Shown here in pieces: positions 1-6,492 of a stretch of DNA of 22,808 nt (within the stretch, counting starts at the first letter, position 1; every line of letters begins with the position of its first letter). The DNA is from Cellvibrionaceae bacterium (GTDB lineage Bacteria; Pseudomonadota; Gammaproteobacteria; Pseudomonadales; Cellvibrionaceae). Under the pieces are notes generated by a model. It saw only the letters and a program-made list of their open reading frames with translations. It searched no databases and had not been told where the DNA came from. Made by a program: the position numbers and the translations under genes. The stretch lies in NCBI GenBank assembly GCA_027012915.1, contig JALUYN010000043.1:1-22808 (forward strand). Reading direction: 5' to 3'.

Positions 1-308
1 CACTGTCGGAAATGATCGCGATGGTACTGCCGGAACAGCTGCGCTGTGGTGAGTTTATGCGGGCCGATATTGCCCGATTATTCAATATCAGCGAGCGCAC
101 ATTGCAAAGGCGACTGGCGGCAGAGGGACTGCGCTATACCGATGTCTTGGATCAGGCGCGCAAAGAGCAAAGCAGCAGCCTGCTGCGCAACACCGACTTC
201 AGCCAGACGGAGGTGGCATTTATCTGCGGCTTCAGCGATCTGAGTGCCTTTCATCACGCATTTCAAAGATGGCACCAAATGTCACCGGGTCAGTATCGGG
301 AGCACTAG
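1..308 (+). CDS. AraC-family transcriptional regulator, C-terminal part (5' truncated by window)
   Basis: Only the last ~100 residues lie in the window; the frame is open back to base 3, so the true start is upstream. The visible part is a typical AraC/XylS double helix-turn-helix. The first HTH contains ADIARLFNISERTLQRRLAA and the second contains EVAFICGFSDLSAFHHAFQR, followed by the family C-terminal signature W-x-x-M-S-P-G-Q-Y-R. Such proteins bind DNA as transcription activators, with ligand sensing in the N-terminal half, which is not visible here, so the regulon and effector cannot be named. The gene converges on the HAD/PlsC gene. Its TAG stop (306-308) lies inside a 24-bp perfect palindrome that also holds the stop of that opposing gene. 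Confidence 0.93.
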   Translation, partial: LSEMIAMVLPEQLRCGEFMRADIARLFNISERTLQRRLAAEGLRYTDVLDQARKEQSSSLLRNTDFSQTEVAFICGFSDLSAFHHAFQRWHQMSPGQYREH

Positions 309-328
309 GGCCTGTTAACAGGCCCTAG
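305..328. terminator. 24-bp perfect palindrome between convergent genes; putative bidirectional terminator or repeat remnant
   Basis: The sequence is perfectly self-complementary around GTTAAC. As RNA it would fold as GGGCCTG-TTAA-CAGGCCC with further A/T pairs. It contains the TAG stop of the plus-strand AraC gene (306-308) and the TAG stop of the minus-strand gene (325-327). There is no T-tract on either side, so it is not a textbook intrinsic terminator. Its half-site TAGGGCCTGTTAACA is identical to the end of the repeat at 22708 and close to the ends of the element at 6063-6332, so it may be two repeat ends fused. Confidence 0.6.
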
Positions 329-1791
329 GCAACTACCTGCAAGCCCCGAGGCAGACAGGTTTGTTCGGAGTCGCCAATGACGTTGATATAGCGACTTTCC
401 AAATCGGCACAGGCCTGTTTAATTCCTTGAATGGACTCTGGGGCTATAGGTTCCAGCACGGTTACTTTGATATGTGCGGGACGAATCAGCAGTCCACCCT
501 TGGGCATGGCATCCTTTACGTTGTGCAATACGATTGGGACGATGGGCACCTTGGCCCGCTTTGCCAGCAAGAACGCGCCCTGTTTAAATGGCTGGATATC
601 ACCCAGTGTACTGCGGGTGCCCTCAGGTGCGATCACCAGTGACTTACCTTGGCGCAGTACCTCCAGAGATTTGTGCAGCACGTCCTTCTGGTTTACGTCA
701 CCTCTGTCCACAAAAATGGTATTGGCCTGACGCAATAGCGGACCGACTACAGGCACTTTATTCATCTCGGATTTGCAGTAGGCCACCGCATCTCGTCGCA
801 GAAGATGAGCCAGTACCAGAGTGTCGAGCAGGCTCTGATGATTAAAGACAAATATGGCGGGGCGCTGTTTATGAAGATGCTCTATGCCGTCAATATCGAA
901 ATCCAAACCGGCAAGAGTGCAGCCCACGTCACCCACCAGTCGAGTAATACTGTTGGCGGTGCGCGTGCTTTCTACCCCCAAACGCTTACTGATCATGCCC
1001 CAGGCGGTCGTGGCTACTAGTGTTTCCAGAGTCAGAGCCGTGCGCACCAGACATTCCACGTTGGGCATGCCGCGGGTGGTAAAGTTGAGAATCGGCCATC
1101 CGCGATTCTGGGCCTGAGTCTTTAGATTGTCGGACGGGTTGGTTGCCACCGGGTGCCCGACTCGATTCAGCAGTGGCATATCGTCCTTGGAGTCTGAGTA
1201 GAACCAGCTGTTTTTTAAGTTACTACCGTAGCTTTTGGCGATGCGTTGCGCGGCCATCAGTTTGCCTTGACCAAAGCATAGGGGAGCGACCACCTGGCCG
1301 GTGAATTCGCCGTTTTGAACTTCGAGGTGAGTGCAACAGATGTCATCGAACCCCAGTACCTTGGCGATGGGCTGTACTTGATAGTCGCTCGCAGCACTGA
1401 CGATTACCAGCTTATGGCCGGCTGCGCGATGAGCTTCCACCAGCGCTATGGCCTCGCGGTAGAGGCTCTTTGCCAGGGTGTTTTCGTAGGCTTGTTCACC
1501 CAGCTCATGGAGAGTTTGTTCAGAGACGCCAGTGAGTGCTTTTGCCAGGCGTCGCACCAGGCGGTCGTAGTTGCTGCTGGAACTGTCCAGGCGGTTCTTG
1601 AAAGTATCGAGAATCACTTTGGCCGGTTGTCTCAATTCTCCCTTGCGCAAGCCGAAGCGCGCGGTTTCGAGTGCTATCGCGAGAATTGAGTATCCAGAAA
1701 TCAACGTGCGATCTAGATCGAAAAACGCGATGCCGGGACGACTGCAAGTGGTGGTTTCAATACTGTGCAAATGTTGTTGTAGCGCGGTCAT
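325..1791 (-). CDS. HAD-IB phosphatase / 1-acylglycerol-3-phosphate acyltransferase (PlsC) fusion
   Basis: Two-domain protein of 488 residues from the ATG at 1791. That start has GGAG six bases upstream and is preferred over an in-frame TTG at 1806. Numbering below is from the TTG. The N-terminal HAD phosphatase has motif I FFDLDRT (D30, D32), motif II VIVSAAS (S137), K182 and motif IV YSDSKDD (D205, D208/D209). The C-terminal acyltransferase has NHQSLLD (N322-D328, the NHx4D catalytic motif) and APEGTRS (about 394-399). PlsC enzymes transfer an acyl chain to lysophosphatidic acid at the membrane; fused HAD-IB domains are presumed lipid-phosphate or phosphoserine-type phosphatases. Together the two could make and dephosphorylate phosphatidic acid, but the real substrates are unknown. 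Gene is divergent from the transglycosylase gene. Fusion of these domains is known in other bacteria. Confidence 0.93.
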   Translation of the reverse strand: MTALQQHLHSIETTTCSRPGIAFFDLDRTLISGYSILAIALETARFGLRKGELRQPAKVILDTFKNRLDSSSSNYDRLVRRLAKALTGVSEQTLHELGEQAYENTLAKSLYREAIALVEAHRAAGHKLVIVSAASDYQVQPIAKVLGFDDICCTHLEVQNGEFTGQVVAPLCFGQGKLMAAQRIAKSYGSNLKNSWFYSDSKDDMPLLNRVGHPVATNPSDNLKTQAQNRGWPILNFTTRGMPNVECLVRTALTLETLVATTAWGMISKRLGVESTRTANSITRLVGDVGCTLAGLDFDIDGIEHLHKQRPAIFVFNHQSLLDTLVLAHLLRRDAVAYCKSEMNKVPVVGPLLRQANTIFVDRGDVNQKDVLHKSLEVLRQGKSLVIAPEGTRSTLGDIQPFKQGAFLLAKRAKVPIVPIVLHNVKDAMPKGGLLIRPAHIKVTVLEPIAPESIQGIKQACADLESRYINVIGDSEQTCLPRGLQVVA

Positions 1792-2117
1792 GGTTATACT
1801 CCACAAATCCTTCTGGCGACAATAGGGCTGAGCAAGTTCCTTGCCAGCCTCAAGTGTGGCCCAGAACTGTGTCAGTTTTATCTCAGAAAACCGGTGTTTT
1901 TCAGCGATTTACGACCGTCTACTTGTTCCTGGTTTTGGTTTTGCGGAGGTGATTAAAACAGCGTCCGTCACAGGTGTGTGCACTATGAAAGTGCTCGTTT
2001 TTTGAGCGTGCGCCACTTTGGTTGTTTATTGAACAGGCGCGTCTCGGTGGCGGCACTTTTAATCGAAGCGGATTTAAGTACAGTAGTCAGCATTGCGAAA
2101 AGACTGGGTGACCTTAA
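1792..2117. other. Divergent intergenic region, no gene seen
   Basis: This 326-bp gap separates the minus-strand HAD/PlsC gene from the plus-strand transglycosylase gene and should hold both promoters. I find no convincing -35/-10 pair. A small hairpin GCACT-ATGAA-AGTGC (about 1980-1994) is followed by a T-run (TCGTTTTTTG), which also sits in a second possible stem GCTC-GTTTTTT-GAGC; this could be regulatory. No open frame here has protein-like content. Confidence 0.5.
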
Positions 2118-4223
2118 ATGCTGCGTTGTATCTGGATTGTTGTCTGTTGTGCGTTACTGGCCTGTGGTGAGGCTCCTGAAACTGCCGATGGCAGGGTGGC
2201 GTCGAAAGTGGCAGCAGATGAGTCCTCTCAGGAAACGCCACCCTATATTGAGGCTGGAGATTTGGACGCACTGCGCGAGCGTGGAGTATTGCGACTGATC
2301 GCCCCTCGATTTGATGGTGCCGACGCCTTACCGCGCGAGGGTATCAGCGTGCAGGCGTATCAGCGTTTGGCCGAGACCTTTGCCGAAGAACTTGGGTTAA
2401 ATGCCCAGTGGATCTTTGTGGATGACTTTGACGATCTTATTCCTGCGTTGCAGCAAGGACGAGGAGATCTTGTAGTGACCAACCTGGCGGTTACAGATAC
2501 TCGCTCGCAACAAGTGGCGTTCAGTCGCGCCATCAATCAAGTGGATGAGATTGTTGTGGCGCCAACGGCGGCTGGAATCGAGACTCTGGATGATCTGGCG
2601 GGCGTCTCCGTGTCAGTGCCCCAGGGAACGTCTTACGTGAGTTCTCTGCAAAAGCTCTTACAGAACAACCCGGAGCAGTTTGAACTGTCGCTTCTGCCAT
2701 CCAGCAGCAGCGATGCCGATGTGCTGGATGCTTTGGAGTCTGGAGAGGTGGCGGCTTCGGTGCTCGACAGTGATATTGCTCGACAGCTTCTGAGTCAGTA
2801 CCCGGGATTGAGCGCAGGGCCAATTGTCAAACGTCACAGATCCATTGCCTGGGCAGTGAGGTCTGACAGCGTTCAGTTACTACAAGGGCTCAATCAGTTT
2901 CTGGTATCACACCACTTGAGTCAGTCGGCTCGCGTGGTAGAAAAACGCGATTGGTCGGCCATCAAACGCAGTGGCCGATTGCGTGTACTGACGCTCAACA
3001 ATCCCGCCAGTTATTTTATGTGGCGTGGTGATTTGATGGGTTTTGATTACGACTTGATTCGTCAGTTTGCCCATCAACAGGATCTGGAGTTGGCGGTTGT
3101 TATGAAACCATCCATAGAGGCTTTGTTTGACGCGCTAAGGCAGGGGGAGGGAGATGTCATTGCCGCTTCCATCTCTGCCAGCGATAAACGTCGCTCACAG
3201 GGATTGAAATTTTCCAAGGCTTACCTAAAGGTGGATGAAATTCTGGTGGCGCGCACCGGTGCCTTGCAAGTGTCTTCTCTAGAGCAGCTCGAAGGCAAGC
3301 GATTGGGGGTGAATCCCGAAACGGTATTCTATGATCGCATGCAGCAATGGCAGCAGAGTATCAATTTAGATGTGCTGGAATACCCAGGACTTGCGACCGA
3401 GCAGCTGCTGGACAAATTGCGTGATGGAGAATTTGACGCAACCCTTGCGGACAGTCATTTGTTGGCTATAGAAACTGCGCATGACAGTGACTTGGCTGAA
3501 GTTCTTACTCTGGAAAAGGGGGGAGATATTGCCTGGGTGGTTAGGCCCGAGCAGAAGCAGTTGTTGGATCGGTTGAATGGATTTATCAGCAAAGAATACC
3601 GCGGCCTGTTTTACAACGTCACCTACAACAAGTACTTCAAGAACAAACGCAATATTCGCAAGCACTCTGAACGTCGGGTAGAACCTGGCCAGGCATTGTC
3701 ACCCTTCGACAACATCGTAAAGCCATTGGCAAAAGATTACGGCATGGACTGGCGCCTGGTGATTTCCCAGATGTATCAGGAGAGCCGCTTCGATCCAGCC
3801 GCTGAATCATTTGCAGGGGCCCTGGGGCTAATGCAGGTGCTGCCTCGTACCGGCAAGGAAATGGGGTATACGCGTCTTTCCCAGCCTGAACAGGGAATCA
3901 AAGCGGGACTGGCCTATATGAATTGGCTCAAAGACCGCTTCCCGGGTGAGATGGAGTTTCAGGAACGAATATATTTTACGCTGGCCGCCTACAACGCTGG
4001 GGCAGGACATGTACGTGACGCCAGGCGTCTGGCAAAGCAGTTGGGTTTGGATCCCAACCGTTGGTTTGAGCATACTGAAAAAGCCATGCTGTTATTGTCG
4101 CAGCGTAAGTATCACAAGAATGCTCGCTTCGGTTATGTGCGTGGCAGCGAACCGGTGCGCTATGTGCGGGAGATTCGCGATCGCTATCTCAGTTACATTG
4201 CTGTGGCTGGCGTGGATCGTTAA
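2118..4223 (+). CDS. MltF-like lipoprotein lytic transglycosylase with two solute-binding domains
   Basis: 701 residues. The N terminus is a lipoprotein signal: hydrophobic residues 4-15, lipobox LLAC with C16 as the acylated cysteine, then an acidic/serine-rich linker. Two consecutive bacterial extracellular solute-binding family 3 domains follow (about 50-270 and 280-505). Each opens with a basic residue plus hydrophobic strand (RGVLRLIAP; SGRLRVLTL) and carries an A/G-x-x-QGxGD-type segment and a DxxxRSQ-like stretch. The C-terminal SLT lytic transglycosylase domain (about 530-690) has the catalytic Glu in QMYQESRFDP (E555), GALGLMQVLP and AAYNAGAGHV. MltF cleaves peptidoglycan glycan strands, forming 1,6-anhydro-MurNAc ends, and usually has a single regulatory SBP domain and about 500 residues. 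This one carries an extra SBP domain. Likely outer-membrane anchored in the periplasm. The stop codon lies in GTTAACAGGCCC, a 12-mer shared with the repeat ends. Confidence 0.93.
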   Translation: MLRCIWIVVCCALLACGEAPETADGRVASKVAADESSQETPPYIEAGDLDALRERGVLRLIAPRFDGADALPREGISVQAYQRLAETFAEELGLNAQWIFVDDFDDLIPALQQGRGDLVVTNLAVTDTRSQQVAFSRAINQVDEIVVAPTAAGIETLDDLAGVSVSVPQGTSYVSSLQKLLQNNPEQFELSLLPSSSSDADVLDALESGEVAASVLDSDIARQLLSQYPGLSAGPIVKRHRSIAWAVRSDSVQLLQGLNQFLVSHHLSQSARVVEKRDWSAIKRSGRLRVLTLNNPASYFMWRGDLMGFDYDLIRQFAHQQDLELAVVMKPSIEALFDALRQGEGDVIAASISASDKRRSQGLKFSKAYLKVDEILVARTGALQVSSLEQLEGKRLGVNPETVFYDRMQQWQQSINLDVLEYPGLATEQLLDKLRDGEFDATLADSHLLAIETAHDSDLAEVLTLEKGGDIAWVVRPEQKQLLDRLNGFISKEYRGLFYNVTYNKYFKNKRNIRKHSERRVEPGQALSPFDNIVKPLAKDYGMDWRLVISQMYQESRFDPAAESFAGALGLMQVLPRTGKEMGYTRLSQPEQGIKAGLAYMNWLKDRFPGEMEFQERIYFTLAAYNAGAGHVRDARRLAKQLGLDPNRWFEHTEKAMLLLSQRKYHKNARFGYVRGSEPVRYVREIRDRYLSYIAVAGVDR

Positions 4224-4247
4224 CAGGCCCCGAGAGAGGTGAATTCC

Positions 4248-4655
4248 ATGATGAGGTTCGTGTTAGTTGTAACAGCCGTTGCCTTGGTATCGGCTCCAGC
4301 GCTTTCCGAGGTTGTCGATGATCGCGACAACTTCGAATCACTGTGCCAGAGCTGTCACGTGGCACAGGGGCGACCCGCTGTGGCGCCTCCGGCATTTGCT
4401 GTGGCCCATCACGTGAAAGCGGAGGTTTCTGAACGCCAGGCATTTATTGAGTGGGTATTGCACTGGGTACAGAGCCCGGATGTGGAACGGTCCATGATGC
4501 CTGGTGCCGTCAGACGTTTTGGGCTTATGCCGCGATTGAACTATCGAGAGGGTCAGATTCGCTCCGCGGCGGCCTATCTCTACGACAATCCATGGCAGCG
4601 TCCGGCTTGGTTTGAGCAGCATTATCGCGAAGAGCACGGGCGCGCGCCTGAGTGA
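4248..4655 (+). CDS. Small periplasmic c-type cytochrome
   Basis: 135 residues from the ATG at 4248. That start is chosen because GAGAGG lies about 8 bases upstream; an in-frame GTG at 4239 is less likely. An N-terminal hydrophobic signal peptide (about 4-19, likely cut near ALS-E) leads to a single heme-c site CQSCH (C33, C36, H37). A possible distal Met ligand lies in FGLMPRL near residue 88. Class I monoheme cytochromes carry electrons in the periplasm; the partner here is not visible. The gene starts 24 bases after the transglycosylase stop, so the two are probably co-transcribed, though no functional link is evident. Low similarity outside the heme site makes subfamily assignment uncertain. 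Confidence 0.85.
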   Translation: MMRFVLVVTAVALVSAPALSEVVDDRDNFESLCQSCHVAQGRPAVAPPAFAVAHHVKAEVSERQAFIEWVLHWVQSPDVERSMMPGAVRRFGLMPRLNYREGQIRSAAAYLYDNPWQRPAWFEQHYREEHGRAPE

Positions 4656-4663
4656 GATCTTGA

Positions 4664-4676
4664 ATTGTCGAACAAT
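4664..4676. promoter_or_regulatory. Short inverted repeat ATTGT-CGA-ACAAT upstream of the GFA gene
   Basis: A 5-bp-arm inverted repeat sits just after the cytochrome stop and about 90 bases before the GFA start. It could be an operator half-site pair or a minor hairpin. There is no T-tract and no recognised consensus, so this is a weak call. Confidence 0.2.
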
Positions 4677-4763
4677 CTACGCAGTGCAGCGCTGCGGTGA
4701 TGAGAATAAGAGAATTTGTGATAGCTTGGGATCACTGATGTTGAAACATGAAGGAGTGCTTGG

Positions 4764-5219
4764 ATGACTCACATGACAGGTAGTTGTGAATGCGGTGCGG
4801 CCAGTTTTAAGGTGTCTGCGATGCCGCTGGCGCGGGCGTATTGTCACTGCACGATCTGCCAGGAGTTTAATAAGGCTGATTACGCCGATGTTTCAGTTTT
4901 TCTTTCAAGGGATGTCACCCTGGAAGATCCCGCCACTGTGGCAATGAAGTCTTACAAGAAAACGCCTCCTTCGGTACAGCGGGGCAAGTGCCGCAAGTGC
5001 GACAAACCGGCATTGGAATATCTGGATATGCCTCTATTACCCGGGCTGACCATTATCCCCAGCGCTAATACTGCTGCGACCCTGCCCGAGCCGTGCATGC
5101 ATATCTTCTATCACCGGCGCAAACGCGACATTCAGGATGATCTCCCCAAGCATAGCGGTTTTATCAAAAGCCAGTGGTGTTTTGCAAAACAGTTATTGCC
5201 GGGCATTGTTCGAGTCTAA
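4764..5219 (+). CDS. GFA (glutathione-dependent formaldehyde-activating enzyme-like) family zinc protein
   Basis: 151 residues; AAGGAG lies about 9 bases before the ATG. The Mss4-like zinc-fold cysteine pattern is complete: C8-x-C10-G near the N terminus, Y-C27-H-C29-x-x-C32, and C76-R-K-C79. These seven cysteines match the structural and second zinc sites of Gfa-type proteins. Gfa speeds or binds the glutathione-formaldehyde adduct in methylotrophs. Most family members in other bacteria have no proven activity, so the substrate here is unknown. Cytosolic, with no signal peptide. No formaldehyde dehydrogenase gene is nearby, which argues against a dedicated formaldehyde role. Confidence 0.9.
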   Translation: MTHMTGSCECGAASFKVSAMPLARAYCHCTICQEFNKADYADVSVFLSRDVTLEDPATVAMKSYKKTPPSVQRGKCRKCDKPALEYLDMPLLPGLTIIPSANTAATLPEPCMHIFYHRRKRDIQDDLPKHSGFIKSQWCFAKQLLPGIVRV

Positions 5220-5245
5220 TAGGTGCTCGTAATTGCGATCCGAAA

Positions 5246-5274
5246 TTGCTGGGCTTGCGGCGGTTGATTAGAAT
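5246..5274 (+). promoter_or_regulatory. Putative sigma70 promoter for the two small genes at 5293-6047
   Basis: TTGCTG (5246-5251), a 17-base spacer and TAGAAT (5269-5274) form a good vegetative promoter. Transcription would begin near 5281, only about a dozen bases before the first start codon, so the first gene would have a very short leader. Confidence 0.55.
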
Positions 5275-5292
5275 ACGCACCCCATCCAATGA

Positions 5293-5535
5293 GTGAGTGA
5301 CAAGGGCGTGGAAAACCAACTGGCCTATAAATTCGACGACGCGCAAACCGCCGATCGTTTCCTTAATCGCTTGAAAAGTGGTTCCGTGAAAGGTGTTCGA
5401 GCCAAACGCTTTAAGGGTTCCACAAGTATTCTTGCGACCTACGTCATCGAAAGCAGCGATGGCTTTGATCGCACCTGTCAGGAGTTGGACGATCTGGCCG
5501 CGACCATGGGTGGTAGCGAGATTTCTATTGGTTAG
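5293..5535 (+). CDS. Hypothetical small protein, possible alpha/beta (ferredoxin-like) fold
   Basis: 80 residues with a GTG start at 5293; a later in-frame GTG at 5308 is also possible, and neither has a clear Shine-Dalgarno. I do not recognise the family. The residue pattern suggests strand (LAYKF), helix (DAQTADRFLNRLKSG), two strands around RAKRFKGSTSILATYVI, then a helix (GFDRTCQELDDLAATMGG), like a small beta-alpha-beta-beta-alpha fold. It is cytosolic, with no membrane segment or signal. Its stop codon lies in the first unit of a 15-bp tandem repeat that forms the start region of the next gene, so the two genes are probably translationally coupled. Confidence 0.7.
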   Translation: MSDKGVENQLAYKFDDAQTADRFLNRLKSGSVKGVRAKRFKGSTSILATYVIESSDGFDRTCQELDDLAATMGGSEISIG

Positions 5536-5575
5536 GAGTGCGTAGTTTGGGAATGCATAGTTTAGGAGTGCATAT
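5531..5575 (+). repeat. Three imperfect 15-bp tandem repeats, each with a ribosome-binding-site-like core and start codon
   Basis: The units 5531-5545, 5546-5560 and 5561-5575 read GTTAGGAGTGCGTAG, TTTGGGAATGCATAG and TTTAGGAGTGCATAT. The period of 15 keeps the reading frame. Each unit carries a GGAG or GGGA element next to a GTG or ATG (5538, 5553, 5568) in the frame of the gene at 5574. Confidence 0.8.
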
Positions 5576-6047
5576 GAACAGCGAGTTTAAGGAGTTTCTT
5601 GAGCGACTGCCGCTGCCAGCGCAATCATTGAACGAAGCTGAGTTTATCGAGGAAGCGTTGCAGTTATTGTGGATGCCTCTGTCGCTCTATCTTGAAAAAG
5701 AAGGCCGGCTTGAGCCCGACTCGGTGATGGAGTTTGGTGATGCACTATCTGCAGCGTGCCGATTGAATGATCCCGAGACAGGGCGTCATTTCTGGGGTGC
5801 TCTACAGGCGTTTCAATCCGGGTCCCTGCTAAAGTTCGTTAATGTGCTCGAGCGTTTACAGCAGTATCCGGGTTCTCAGGTTTTTCCCATCAACAATATT
5901 CGGCACAAACGCCGCGTACGTCTTTATCTGGCTTTAGCACTTAGCTGGGAGCACCTGCGTTATCTTGCAGGTAAAGATGATGACTACAGCCCCAGTGGTG
6001 ACATCCTTCAAAAGTATGGTGTGGATCTGGACGATCACGAACATTGA
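5574..6047 (+). CDS. Hypothetical helical protein
   Basis: 157 residues from the ATG at 5574, which has TAGGAG five bases upstream. In-frame starts at 5538, 5553 and 5568 also exist in the tandem repeats and would add up to 12 residues. I do not recognise the family. The sequence looks mostly helical and acidic, with leucine-rich helices (EFIEEALQLLWMPLSLYL; HFWGALQAFQSGSLLKFV), a basic patch INNIRHKRRVRLYL and an acidic tail DDHEH. No signal peptide or clear membrane segment, so probably cytosolic. It likely forms a two-gene unit with the preceding 80-residue protein. A repeat element begins about 15 bases after its stop. Confidence 0.72.
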   Translation: MNSEFKEFLERLPLPAQSLNEAEFIEEALQLLWMPLSLYLEKEGRLEPDSVMEFGDALSAACRLNDPETGRHFWGALQAFQSGSLLKFVNVLERLQQYPGSQVFPINNIRHKRRVRLYLALALSWEHLRYLAGKDDDYSPSGDILQKYGVDLDDHEH

Positions 6048-6062
6048 TGCTGGCAACAGGTC

Positions 6063-6332
6063 CTAGGGCCTGTTGACACTAATTCTGATGTTTCTGTTGC
6101 GTCTCAAATCGAGCCAATCTAGGCGCGAGGAATGAGTTTAGTGGTTCTAAATGAATGACGAGCAACAACGAGTGGCGCGATTTGAGGCGCAACCCGAAGG
6201 GCTGGACCTGTTTTCGCCCTAAGCTGTATTGGAATTCGCTTATTTAGAATGACCAGATGGCGCTCACGCCGCCTTATGTTGAGCGAAAATACTCTCCAGC
6301 AGAAGCATTAGAATTAGTGTTAGCAGGTCCTA
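6063..6332. mobile_element. MITE-like foldback repeat element with ~33-bp terminal inverted repeats
   Basis: The left end 6064-6096 and the complement of the right end 6300-6332 match at 28 of 33 positions by hand; both contain CACTAATTCT. Inside is a second inverted repeat (6096-6116 against 6173-6193, 19 of 21 positions) and a right module (6232-6332) that recurs at 22708-22808. A small hairpin TTTAG-TGGTT-CTAAA at 6137-6151 matches one in the other copy. CAGGTCCTA occurs at 6057-6065 and at 6324-6332, the second copy overlapping the right terminal repeat. No transposase is encoded, so it would be non-autonomous. The family is not identified. Confidence 0.6.
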
Positions 6333-6492
6333 TTAGTTCAGCTCTGGTCAAGTGAGATCAAAATACGCTCTGCGGTTTCGAGTGGTACTTCCTGTCATTG
6401 CTTTTTGTTTCGGATTCCATAACAGTTTTCAGCCTTTGTCTGAGTGTGTTGCCAGGACCTGTTAACACAAAATAATAAAAAGTGAGGTTGCC
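6333..6492. other. Gap between the repeat element and the esterase gene
   Basis: About 160 bases without a gene. It holds a solo repeat end AGGACCTGTTAACAC at 6454-6468 and the probable promoter of the esterase. One weak reading is TTGCCA (6449-6454), an 18-base spacer made of the repeat end, and TAATAA (6473-6478). GTGAGG at 6482-6487 is a plausible ribosome binding site. Confidence 0.4.
6454..6468 (+). repeat. Solo end of the TAGGRCCTGYTAACAC repeat
   Basis: AGGACCTGTTAACAC matches the terminal bases of the element at 6063-6332 and of the copy at 22708, but similarity stops after CAC, where an A-rich stretch follows. It lies about 25 bases before the esterase start codon. Confidence 0.5.

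Noticed and set aside
4218..4230. GTTAACAGGCCC at the transglycosylase stop as a definite repeat copy
   Set aside because: Only 12 bases match and no further element sequence follows, so chance cannot be excluded; it is mentioned only as supporting context.
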